A stretch of DNA of 17,390 bases from Paracoccaceae bacterium (GCA_011523445.1 WTGT01000140.1:1-17390); one strand, 5' to 3'; positions 1-6,992 are shown, numbered from the stretch's first letter. Numbers and translations: made by a program. Notes: generated by a model from the letters alone, not told the origin.

Positions 1-60
1 GATTTATGGAAGTGTATTTCAAGCCATTACAGACGGTTGTCAAAAATATTATTTTTGTTA

Positions 61-91
61 ATTCCCCCTTTCATGAACTGAAAGGGGGAAT
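61..91 (-). terminator. hairpin terminator of the phasin-like gene
   Basis: A perfect 13-bp inverted repeat (61-73 with 79-91) encloses a 5-nt loop and contains a CCCCC/GGGGG core. It starts 22 bp past the stop codon of the minus-strand phasin-like gene. On the minus strand the hairpin is followed by an A/T-rich tract that includes TTTTT, but not by an immediate clean U-run, so termination may be imperfect. On plus it is followed by ATTTTG, so weak bidirectional activity is possible. Confidence 0.7.
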
Positions 92-113
92 ATTTTGCAT
101 GCCAATTGATCAA

Positions 114-518
114 TTAGACGACAGGAGTTTCCTTGACAGCCTTCTTGACTTTTTTGGCCGGTGCCTTGGGTTCGGGGGTTTCAATTTCAGGCGTGGCTTC
201 CACTTCTGATTTTGCCAGAAAAATGTCCAGTGTTTCTTTCTGGGCATTTTTGATTAAATCTGCTGAATTCATAAAATAATTCGTTGATGTTTCACCCGAT
301 GCTGAAACGATGTTGAACATGGTTTTGGAAAATTGTTCGGGGTTTTTGAATTCGGAAACAAGTTTCATCCAGCCATCAACCAAGTCCTGGTTAAACTTTC
401 TTGAATATTCCACGTTGTTTTCTGCCAGAGTCAGTGAAATCTTAACAAGATTCTTGTTCAGGTCTGCTGTCTTATCCATGTTTTCCGTGATTTGTGTCAG
501 GGTGTAATTATCTGTCAT
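114..518 (-). CDS. phasin family protein (polyhydroxyalkanoate granule-associated)
   Basis: This 134-residue protein is the size of a small alphaproteobacterial phasin. It has no signal peptide or membrane segment. Residues about 15-100 look like an amphipathic, mostly helical Phasin_2-type domain, with heptad-like runs such as NLVKISLTLAENNVEY and a segment NSADLIKNAQKETLDIF typical of phasins. The last 30 residues are a Glu/Pro/Ala/Lys-rich tail with PAKKVKKAVK, a common phasin C-terminus. Phasins coat PHB granules and set their size and number. The ATG is supported by an AAGGA Shine-Dalgarno about 7 nt upstream. The gene stands alone, diverges from the soe operon and ends in a hairpin. A PhaR-like site in its promoter supports the assignment. 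No PHB synthase or depolymerase lies in the window, so the role rests on family resemblance. Confidence 0.75.
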   Translation of the reverse strand: MTDNYTLTQITENMDKTADLNKNLVKISLTLAENNVEYSRKFNQDLVDGWMKLVSEFKNPEQFSKTMFNIVSASGETSTNYFMNSADLIKNAQKETLDIFLAKSEVEATPEIETPEPKAPAKKVKKAVKETPVV

Positions 519-551
519 GCTATGTCCTTATTGACTTGTTTAACTTGAAAT

Positions 552-567
552 TCATGATGAATCATGA
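552..567. promoter_or_regulatory. 16-bp palindrome over the likely phasin -10 region
   Basis: The site is TCATGAT, GA, ATCATGA: 7-bp perfect arms with a 2-bp spacer. It overlaps a plausible minus-strand -10 box (CATGAT, complement of 561-566) and the expected start point. TCATGATGA also occurs twice in tandem at 552-560 and 562-570, and ATGATCAT recurs at 602-609. It could be an operator for an unidentified regulator of the phasin gene or of the divergent soeA. Confidence 0.4.
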
Positions 568-589
568 TGAAACCCATTTAATGCTGCAA
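561..589 (-). promoter_or_regulatory. candidate promoter of the phasin-like gene
   Basis: Reading the minus strand, TTGCAG (complement of 584-589) and CATGAT (complement of 561-566) are separated by 17 bp, giving a start near 554 and a leader of about 36 nt. The -35 match is weak and the -10 matches TATAAT at 4 of 6 positions. The main support is spacing and the overlap with two operator-like palindromes. Confidence 0.35.
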
Positions 590-594
590 TGCAG
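584..594. promoter_or_regulatory. PhaR-type operator CTGC-N3-GCAG
   Basis: CTGCAATGCAG is an exact match to CTGC-N3-GCAG, described for the PHB-sensing repressor PhaR of Rhodobacter sphaeroides at phaP and related promoters. It overlaps the putative -35 of the phasin-like gene, 66 bp upstream of its start codon, where a repressor would block transcription. An 11-bp site with 8 fixed bases could occur by chance, but its location just upstream of a phasin makes the call credible. Confidence 0.55.
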
Positions 595-706
595 AATTTC
601 AATGATCATGGATTGCATTTCTGTTTTTTTGCCCTTCAAAAATTTATATGTTTGAATTTGTTTGAAATAAAATATTTAAATACGGCAACAAAAAATTAGG
701 ACAAAA

Positions 707-3532
707 ATGCCGGAAACACTCCTGAATTCATCACCAAAAGTCTCGGATGAGGTTAAGCAAACCACATGTTATATGTGTGCGTGCCGATGTGGTATAGATG
801 TCCATCTCAGGGATGGAAGAGTAAGGTATATTCAGGGTAACAGAAAGCATCCGGTCAACCGCGGCGTGCTTTGTGCCAAGGGCTCTACCGGAATGCTTCA
901 TCTGGAAGCACCTTCAAGATTGAGTTCCCCGCTGCTTAGAACAGGTGAAAGGGGTGAAGGCAAATTCAAGTCAATTTCATGGGATGAGGCTTTGTCCCTT
1001 GCTACAGGTTGGTTGGGAGAAGTTCGATCCGAAGATCCCAGAAAGCTGGCCTTTTTTACCGGAAGAGATCAAAGTCAATCACTAACCGGTTGGTGGGCTC
1101 AACAATACGGTACACCCAATCATGCTGCTCATGGTGGATTTTGTTCGGTGAACATGGCTGCCGGAGGGATTTATTCCATAGGAGGATCGTTTTGGGAGTT
1201 TGGACAACCTGATTGGGAAGAATGCAAACTGGCCATGCTTTTTGGTGTTGCGGAGGACCATGATTCAAATCCGATCAAAATGGGACTGTCAGCAGTTCGA
1301 AGAAACGGAGGCAAGATCATCTCCGTTAATCCAGTCAGAACGGGATATTCGGCTGTAGCCGATACTTGGATTGGAATCAATCCGGGTACTGATGGCTTGC
1401 TTGTTCTTTCCATAATTGGCGAGTTGCTCCGATCCGGATGTATAGATGTTGATAGTTTGCGATACCATACCAATGCCCCTTGGCTAGTCAATTTGTCAGA
1501 GGGTCCGGACAAGGGGCTGATTGTCAAGGATGACCAAGGTAATCCCTTGATAGTTGACAGTCAGAGCGGCAATCTGGTTTCCCATATGGATCCTAACGCT
1601 CAACCACTGTTGTCAAAAACAATTACTACACCTGAAGGTCAAGAGACTGCTACCGTTTTCAATCTAATGGTCGAAAAGTATCTTCAACTGGAGTTTCTGC
1701 CGGCTAATGTCAGTAAAAAAACCGGCGTGCCAGCATCGATCATTGAGGGTTTGGCTCGTGAACTCTATCAGGTTGCAATCGAACACTCAGATGAAATCAA
1801 TCATTCCTGGCGGGATATTTACGGCCGGGAACACAAGACCATAAAAAAGCGACCGGTTGCACTTCATGCCATGCGGGGGATTTCGGCCCATTCCAATGGC
1901 TTCCAATCCTGCCGAGCCCTTCATTTGCTACAAATATTACTTGGTACCATAGATACACCTGGTGGAACACGCTATAAACCCCCTTACCCCAAACCCTATA
2001 ATATTCATCCTTCACCGGCACGATATGCAGGCCCTGATACCCCATTGTCAGGTTCTCCCCTAGGCTATCCCAAAGGTCCTGAAGATCTTTTGATCGAACC
2101 GGATGGGACTCCTCAAAGAATTGACAAGGCCTATTCCTGGGAAGCTCCTCTGGCAGCACATGGCATGATGCATTCGGTTATTTCCAATGCTGCAGCAAAG
2201 GATCCATACCCCATTGAAGTTCTATTCCTGTACATGGCCAACATGGCTTGGAATTCCTCGATGAACACTCCTTCTGCCATGAACGACCTGAAAGCCAAAG
2301 ATCAGGATGGAAATTACAAGATTCCCAAGATTATCGTGTCCGACGCTTTCTCTTCAGAGATGACTTCATTTGCCGATCTTGTTTTGCCTGACACGACTTA
2401 TTTCGAAAGATATGATGGCATTTCATTACTTGATCGTCCGATCGGTGAGCCCGATCTGGTTGCTGATGCCATCAGATACCCGGTCGTCGAGGTGACTAGA
2501 AATGTCAGACCGTTTCAGGATGTTCTACTGGAACTGGGAGGTCGTTTGAAACTTCCAGGATTTGTTGATGAGAACAATGAACCAAAATGGAAGAACTATG
2601 CCCATTATCTGGCCACTCATGAAAGAAAAAAAGGTGTTGGCCCCCTTGCTGGTTGGCGAGGCAAGAAAGGTGATGAATCAGGCAAGGGGGAACCAAACCC
2701 AGGTCAAATCGATAAATATATTGAAAATGGAAGCTTCTGGTCAGCCGAAATACCCGAACGGGCTCTCTATTTGAAAAATGTCAATCAGGATTATCAGGAA
2801 TGGGCAGTGGACATGGGATTTTATGATTCTCCCAGCCCCTTCAAGCTGGAAATTTATTCCGAAACACTGCGCAAGTTTCAATTGGCAGGTGAGGGGCATG
2901 GTCTCAACCAGCCACCTGAGGAATTGAGAACCAGAATAACCGAGACATTTGATCCTTTCCCGAGTTGGTATCCTCCCGGGAATATATCGGATGAAGACTT
3001 TCCTTATTCGGCCATAACCCAAAGGCCTATGGCCATGTACCACTCCTGGGGTTCCTTTAACCCCTGGCTTCGTCAAATCCATTCAGAAAACAGATTGTTT
3101 GTACCAGAATCAATTTGTCAAAAGGAAAACCTGAAAGAAGATGACTGGGTTTGGGTGGAATCACCCACGAATCGAATCCGGGTTCAGATTAAGCCCATGA
3201 AAGCCGTAAATTCGAATACACTCTGGACCTGGAATGCCATTGGCAAGCGTTCGGGAGCGTGGAACCTTTCTCCCAACTCACCGGAAACAACAAAGGGATT
3301 TCTACTTAACCATCTGATTTCCGAACTGCTGCCAGAACAACCCGACGGAATGCGCTGGGCCAATTCCGATCCCATCACCGGTCAGGCAGCCTGGTATGAT
3401 CTCAAGGTAAGAATAAAAAAAGCCAAGGCAGGTGAAGAAGGTATATATCCTGAATTCAAGTCCCAGTATGAACCGCCAGATTCAAGACGAAGGCCAACAA
3501 CCCTTCAATATGGGAAGGAGTGGACCGAATGA
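707..3532 (+). CDS. soeA: SoeA-like molybdopterin oxidoreductase, probable sulfite dehydrogenase catalytic subunit
   Basis: A 941-residue member of the DMSO reductase (CISM) superfamily, the length expected of SoeA. Residues C21, C24, C28 and C56 form the N-terminal [4Fe-4S] motif CX2CX3CX27C. The phrase CYMCACRCG and the later HPVNRGVLCAKG are typical of the SoeA group. GGFCSVNMA places Cys146 as the likely molybdenum ligand. The Mo-bisMGD domain spans roughly residues 75-580 and the C-terminal molybdopterin-binding domain about 775-900. There is no twin-arginine signal, which fits SoeABC, a cytoplasmic-facing enzyme that oxidises sulfite to sulfate and reduces quinone, and argues against periplasmic Dms, Phs or Psr enzymes. 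TTAGGA lies 5 nt before the ATG. The stop overlaps the soeB start. No other sulfur-oxidation gene is nearby, so sulfite as substrate is inferred from family resemblance. Confidence 0.8.
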   Translation: MPETLLNSSPKVSDEVKQTTCYMCACRCGIDVHLRDGRVRYIQGNRKHPVNRGVLCAKGSTGMLHLEAPSRLSSPLLRTGERGEGKFKSISWDEALSLATGWLGEVRSEDPRKLAFFTGRDQSQSLTGWWAQQYGTPNHAAHGGFCSVNMAAGGIYSIGGSFWEFGQPDWEECKLAMLFGVAEDHDSNPIKMGLSAVRRNGGKIISVNPVRTGYSAVADTWIGINPGTDGLLVLSIIGELLRSGCIDVDSLRYHTNAPWLVNLSEGPDKGLIVKDDQGNPLIVDSQSGNLVSHMDPNAQPLLSKTITTPEGQETATVFNLMVEKYLQLEFLPANVSKKTGVPASIIEGLARELYQVAIEHSDEINHSWRDIYGREHKTIKKRPVALHAMRGISAHSNGFQSCRALHLLQILLGTIDTPGGTRYKPPYPKPYNIHPSPARYAGPDTPLSGSPLGYPKGPEDLLIEPDGTPQRIDKAYSWEAPLAAHGMMHSVISNAAAKDPYPIEVLFLYMANMAWNSSMNTPSAMNDLKAKDQDGNYKIPKIIVSDAFSSEMTSFADLVLPDTTYFERYDGISLLDRPIGEPDLVADAIRYPVVEVTRNVRPFQDVLLELGGRLKLPGFVDENNEPKWKNYAHYLATHERKKGVGPLAGWRGKKGDESGKGEPNPGQIDKYIENGSFWSAEIPERALYLKNVNQDYQEWAVDMGFYDSPSPFKLEIYSETLRKFQLAGEGHGLNQPPEELRTRITETFDPFPSWYPPGNISDEDFPYSAITQRPMAMYHSWGSFNPWLRQIHSENRLFVPESICQKENLKEDDWVWVESPTNRIRVQIKPMKAVNSNTLWTWNAIGKRSGAWNLSPNSPETTKGFLLNHLISELLPEQPDGMRWANSDPITGQAAWYDLKVRIKKAKAGEEGIYPEFKSQYEPPDSRRRPTTLQYGKEWTE

Positions 3533-4275
3533 CCTCCCTTCCAAAAAGCACTGAACGTAAACTCGGTCTTGTCATAGACTTGGATGTATGTGTTGGCTGT
3601 CATGCTTGTGTAACCAACTGCAAGGCCTGGAACACCAGTGGGTACGGTGCACCCCTGGCTGATGAATCCCCTTATGGACATGATCCCTCGGGTGTCTGGC
3701 TAAACAGGATTCACAGTTTTGAAACTGAACAAAATGATATGAGTGCACTTGTTCATTTCCCCAAAAGTTGTTTGCATTGTGATGATGCACCCTGTGTTAC
3801 GGTGTGCCCAACAGGTGCTTCATACAAACGTGTTTCTGATGGTATAGTGCTGGTTGATGAATCAAAATGCATGGGGTGTGGATTATGTGCGTGGGCATGC
3901 CCCTATGGTGCACGAGAAATGGACCCGGTTGCAGGTGTCATGAAAAAATGCACCTTGTGTGTTGATCGAATCTACAATGAAAACCTGCCTGAAGAAGACA
4001 GGGAACCGGCCTGTGTCAGAACCTGTCCGACGAACGCCAGATTCTTCGGTGATCTATCAGATCCCGATTCAGAAGTCTCCCAACTGGTAGCTCGCAGGGA
4101 ATCGGTCGATTTGATGCCGGAACAGGAAACAAGTCCGGTAAATCAATATCTACTACCCATAGAAAGGTATGGTGCCGATGAGCTTGCCAGTCCGGATTTC
4201 AACCTTGCTTCGCTTGCAACCCGGAAATCTGGAGGAATCCTTTCCTGGGTTGATAACCTTCTTCATGGAAATTAG
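3529..4275 (+). CDS. soeB: SoeB-like four-cluster ferredoxin subunit
   Basis: A 248-residue iron-sulfur electron-transfer subunit of the DmsB/PhsB/SoeB type. Sixteen cysteines form four cubane sites: C21/24/27/31, C81/84/89/93, C114/117/120/124 and C141/144/162/166. The long gap in the last group (CTLC to CVRTC) is normal for this family. It would carry electrons between the molybdenum subunit and the membrane anchor. I chose the ATG at 3529 over the in-frame GTG at 3520: GGAAGGAG (3513-3520) is a strong Shine-Dalgarno 8 nt before the ATG but would overlap the GTG. The ATG shares ATGA with the soeA stop, so translation is probably coupled. soeC follows after 8 nt. There is no signal peptide, consistent with a cytoplasmic location. 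Confidence 0.85.
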   Translation: MTSLPKSTERKLGLVIDLDVCVGCHACVTNCKAWNTSGYGAPLADESPYGHDPSGVWLNRIHSFETEQNDMSALVHFPKSCLHCDDAPCVTVCPTGASYKRVSDGIVLVDESKCMGCGLCAWACPYGAREMDPVAGVMKKCTLCVDRIYNENLPEEDREPACVRTCPTNARFFGDLSDPDSEVSQLVARRESVDLMPEQETSPVNQYLLPIERYGADELASPDFNLASLATRKSGGILSWVDNLLHGN

Positions 4276-4283
4276 GACCTGAA

Positions 4284-5213
4284 TTGCATCCGGCTATATC
4301 CATCATTGTGTTTTCCACCTTTTCCGGTGTCGGATTTGGCATTGGTTTCTGGTTGGGAATTTTGGGCAATGGAAACCAATCACTAGCCGTTGTCATTACA
4401 GGTCTCCTAGCACTGGTTTGGGCCAGTGTTGGATTGATCAGTTCCGTCTTTCATCTACGAAGACCAGCTCGGGCCATTCGGGCCTTCTCACAATGGCGTT
4501 CCTCCTGGCTATCAAGGGAAGGAATACTTGCCATTCTGACCCTGGGTTGCATTTTCCTCTACATCGTACTTCGGCTTTTCAATATCCATGGTCCAGGTGT
4601 GCTGGTATTGGCCTGGATTATTTCCCTGCTTTCGTTGGTGACTGTGTACTCAACAGCCATGATCTATACCCAGTTAAAAGCTGTACCTGCTTGGAATACG
4701 GTTCTGACACCCCTTGTCTTTATTGGTTTTTCCCTACTTGGTGGAGGTATCTTCTACTTTTCCTTTCTGCCAGAATTTCTCAGCCGGAGCTTTGAGTTTA
4801 TTATTCTTATATTGCTGGTTGGAGGTTGGGTAATATGGATTTTATGGAGTTTAAGAAGAGACCGTATAGGAATGGGAGCATCAAGTGTTGAAACAGCCAC
4901 CCAATTGGGTAAATTGGGTACGGTCAAGCCCTTTGAACCTCCTCATATGGGACCGAATTACCTTACCAGAGAAATGGGATACCGACTACCAAAAAGCAAA
5001 TCCACCCAGTTAAGGGGACTCGCAGTTGCATTAGGTCTTATAATTCCAATCCTTCTTTATTGTATTGTTTTTGTTTATCAGGATTCAGGGTTCGCCAATG
5101 TTTCGCGGATATTGCTATTCTGCTTTGTTTTTTCCGGTATCTTTATATCAAGATGGCTGTTTTTTGCTGAATCACGTCATACTACCATGCTTTATTATCG
5201 AAATGAACACTGA
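4284..5213 (+). CDS. soeC: SoeC-like membrane anchor (DmsC/NrfD-type quinone-interacting subunit)
   Basis: A 309-residue hydrophobic protein with about eight transmembrane helices (roughly residues 4-27, 34-56, 79-103, 109-129, 142-165, 169-189, 249-269 and 274-294). It begins MHPAISIIVFSTFSGVGFG, as DmsC-family anchors do. It would fix SoeAB to the inner face of the cytoplasmic membrane and exchange electrons with the quinone pool. The start is a TTG: AGGA (4274-4277), which overlaps the soeB stop, lies 6 nt upstream, and the homologous N-terminus begins exactly there. It is the last gene of the operon. The hydrophilic stretch at about 190-245 is the longest loop. Specificity for sulfite comes only from its partners. 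Confidence 0.8.
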   Translation: MHPAISIIVFSTFSGVGFGIGFWLGILGNGNQSLAVVITGLLALVWASVGLISSVFHLRRPARAIRAFSQWRSSWLSREGILAILTLGCIFLYIVLRLFNIHGPGVLVLAWIISLLSLVTVYSTAMIYTQLKAVPAWNTVLTPLVFIGFSLLGGGIFYFSFLPEFLSRSFEFIILILLVGGWVIWILWSLRRDRIGMGASSVETATQLGKLGTVKPFEPPHMGPNYLTREMGYRLPKSKSTQLRGLAVALGLIIPILLYCIVFVYQDSGFANVSRILLFCFVFSGIFISRWLFFAESRHTTMLYYRNEH

Positions 5214-5256
5214 TCCGGCATTCTGATCGTATCCTTTCCAACAATTTCTACCAAAC

Positions 5257-5328
5257 AAGAAAAACGACCTTTCCATCAAATGGAAAGGTCGAAGTGTAAT
5301 CACCAAAAAGGGAGGAGGTAAGGCGATC
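5257..5328 (-). ncRNA. candidate trans-acting small RNA with CCUCCUCCC loop (CcsR/cuckoo or suhB/MmgR-like)
   Basis: The minus strand has every part of a compact sRNA of about 72 nt. The 5' stem AUCGCC (5322-5327) pairs with GGUGAU (5299-5304) through 6 bp including one G-U. Its 17-nt loop presents CCUCCUCCC (complement of 5310-5318) followed by UUUUU. A 7-nt linker leads to a perfect 12-bp terminator stem with a 3-nt loop and a U5 tail. A promoter with 17-bp spacing lies just upstream. CCUCCUCCC loops are the hallmark of alphaproteobacterial anti-Shine-Dalgarno sRNAs such as CcsR1-4 of Rhodobacter, and similar C/U-rich loops occur in MmgR (suhB family) of Sinorhizobium. No minus-strand protein gene needs this terminator. 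Exact family membership, ends and targets are inferred. Confidence 0.75.
5260..5291 (-). terminator. intrinsic terminator of the candidate sRNA
   Basis: The arms CGACCTTTCCAT (5265-5276) and its exact complement (5280-5291) form a 12-bp stem with a 3-nt loop. On the minus strand the stem is followed by TTTTTCTTG, a proper U-tract. On plus it is followed by AAGTGTAATC with no U-run, so it is not a convincing terminator for soeABC. Confidence 0.85.
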
Positions 5329-5334
5329 GGGTCC

Positions 5335-5363
5335 AATATAAAAATTAGTATTACTAATTACAA
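5335..5363 (-). promoter_or_regulatory. promoter of the candidate sRNA
   Basis: On the minus strand TTGTAA (complement of 5358-5363) and TATATT (complement of 5335-5340) are separated by exactly 17 bp. They match the sigma-70 hexamers at 4 of 6 and 5 of 6 positions. The predicted start, about 5328-5329, falls at the base of the first RNA stem. A housekeeping sigma is the simplest reading; an RpoH-type sigma is possible given the stress induction of CcsR RNAs. Confidence 0.65.
5343..5359. promoter_or_regulatory. palindrome in the sRNA promoter spacer
   Basis: AATTAGTA and TACTAATT are perfect 8-bp arms around one central base. The site fills the -35/-10 spacer of the sRNA promoter and touches the -35 box. 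It is well placed for an operator, though AT-rich DNA makes chance palindromes more likely. Confidence 0.4.
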
Positions 5364-5626
5364 GGATAATATTCCCTATAGAAGCCGATTGTAACAAAAA
5401 ATTCAAAAATATCACTATTGGGATAGCCTGAAATCAACCATAACTGTAAAAATTCTGGGTAACAATTAATGAATTGATTAAATAAATGATTATCTATGTT
5501 ACTTAAATTACTTATAATAATATATTATATAATTATTGTTACTTATTATATTGCAATTATCATCCATGCTGTTTAATTTATTCTAAGTAACATAATTTTT
5601 AAAAAAGTTTATTTAAAGAACAAAAA
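5364..5626 (+). promoter_or_regulatory. AT-rich leader of the Fic gene with repeated GTTAC sites
   Basis: No protein gene is visible here. GTTACTTA occurs at 5498-5505 and 5538-5545 (40 bp apart), and its exact reverse complement TAAGTAAC at 5584-5591. Shorter GTAAC cores lie at 5390-5394 and 5459-5463. The copies sit 36-129 bp upstream of the Fic start codon, where promoter and operators are expected. The rest is very AT-rich, so no single promoter can be chosen. Confidence 0.4.
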
Positions 5627-6790
5627 ATGGATAAATTGGAACGAATCGGTAGCTTTAAACAAAGCCCAATAATAGCAGGAGAAACATATAAAGCTTATAT
5701 CCCCAAGCCTCTCCCACCATCACCCCCACTGGATTTGTCATATCTTTACCCATTGCTTGATAAGGCCAACTCTGCTATCGGGCGGCTAGATGGCATGTGC
5801 ATGGTTTTACCAGATGCAAATTTATTCTTATACATGTACATCAGAAAAGAAGCCGTTCTATCCTCACAAATTGAAGGTACACAAACTTCCTTTTCTGACT
5901 TTCTCCTATTTGAGAATGATGAAGTTCCTCGAGCCCAAATAAACGATTTAACTGAGGTTTCCTGCTATGTAAATGCCATGAATTATGGGCTTGAGCGTTT
6001 GGAATTTTTTCCTCTTTCGCTCCGACTTATAAGAGAAATCCACAAAATATTAATGAACAATGCATATGATGATGAAAAGCTTCCGGGTGAGTTTCGTTCA
6101 TCACAAAACTGGGTTGGAGGTTCCAGACCTGGAAACGCAAGTTTCGTACCCCCTCCGCCAGAATATCTAATTGAAACATTAGACAATTTTGAGAAATTCC
6201 TGTACCAATCAAACATAAAAATGCCTGCGCTTGTAAAAGTGGCTTTAGCCCATGCTCAATTTGAAACAATCCTTCCATTTCACGATGGTAACGGTAGACT
6301 TGGACGATTGCTCATTACCTTGATTCTTCGACATGAAGGTATGTTAATTCGTCCACTCCTTTATCTGAGCATGTATTTGAAATTAAATCGGCAACAGTAT
6401 TATGACCATCTCCAATCCATACCTGAAACAGGTGATTGGGAATCATGGATTGAGTTTTTTCTTACCGGCGTTATTGAGACCGCCGAGCAAGGGGCAAAAA
6501 CAATACAAGCAATCGTTGCTTTGTTTGATGAAGATAGGGCTAAAATTAGTAATTCAGGAAAGTCCACTGCTGCAGTACTAAGCATTTATAATTTTCTGCA
6601 AGACCATCCGATTTCCTCCACAACCAAAATACGTGATAAGTGTAAATTGTCATTACCTACCGTCTTGAGAAGCCTGATAACATTGGAGGCAATAGGCATA
6701 ACCAGAGAAATTACCGGGAAGGACCGTAACAAGGTTTTTGTTTATGACCGCTATTTTGCCTTATTGAGCCAAGGTACCGAGCCACTGTGA
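5627..6790 (+). CDS. Fic family protein with C-terminal winged helix, catalytic His replaced
   Basis: This 387-residue protein has the class II Fic layout. Residues about 25-90 are a Fic_N domain (YIPKPLPP, AIGRLDG). S79-SQI-E83-G84 is the inhibitory SxxxEG motif. FVPPPPEYL (173-181) is the target-docking flap. The core motif is at 216-227, and residues about 310-380 resemble a winged helix-turn-helix. Active Fic enzymes transfer AMP from ATP to target hydroxyls using the His of HPFxDGNGRxxR. Here the motif reads LPFHDGNGRLGR: the His position is Leu216 (codon CTT at 6272-6274) while Asp220, Gly221, Asn222, Gly223, Arg224 and Arg227 are kept. It may be inactive, regulatory or a DNA-binding switch. 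The ATG has only a weak purine-rich ribosome site. The AT-rich flanks and position between housekeeping blocks suggest acquisition by transfer. Confidence 0.85.
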   Translation: MDKLERIGSFKQSPIIAGETYKAYIPKPLPPSPPLDLSYLYPLLDKANSAIGRLDGMCMVLPDANLFLYMYIRKEAVLSSQIEGTQTSFSDFLLFENDEVPRAQINDLTEVSCYVNAMNYGLERLEFFPLSLRLIREIHKILMNNAYDDEKLPGEFRSSQNWVGGSRPGNASFVPPPPEYLIETLDNFEKFLYQSNIKMPALVKVALAHAQFETILPFHDGNGRLGRLLITLILRHEGMLIRPLLYLSMYLKLNRQQYYDHLQSIPETGDWESWIEFFLTGVIETAEQGAKTIQAIVALFDEDRAKISNSGKSTAAVLSIYNFLQDHPISSTTKIRDKCKLSLPTVLRSLITLEAIGITREITGKDRNKVFVYDRYFALLSQGTEPL

Positions 6791-6992
6791 AAAGTGGATT
6801 CTCGGATTGGTGCATCTCAGGCCATTTCTACATCAAATTAGCCAAGCCGTTGTTTGCTTGTCGGTAAGTCACTTGGATACCAGATTCCCGACTTCTGCAC
6901 CATAGTCAAACTTTAATAACAATAAAGCTAATTTACAGTTTCATTTGTCCAGCAAACATTGACGACCACGTCGAATAACCGTCCTGTTTTAT

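Noticed and set aside
1171..1527. 118-codon minus-strand frame inside soeA
   Set aside because: It overlaps the conserved molybdopterin domain and resembles no protein I recognise.
5265..5291. Terminator of soeABC
   Set aside because: The hairpin has no U-run on the plus side; its U-tract is on the minus strand, so it was assigned to the sRNA.
6791..6992. Gene remnant or mobile-element end after the Fic gene
   Set aside because: No frame with recognisable content, no terminal repeats or target duplication, and only a trivial 4-bp hairpin near 6963-6972.
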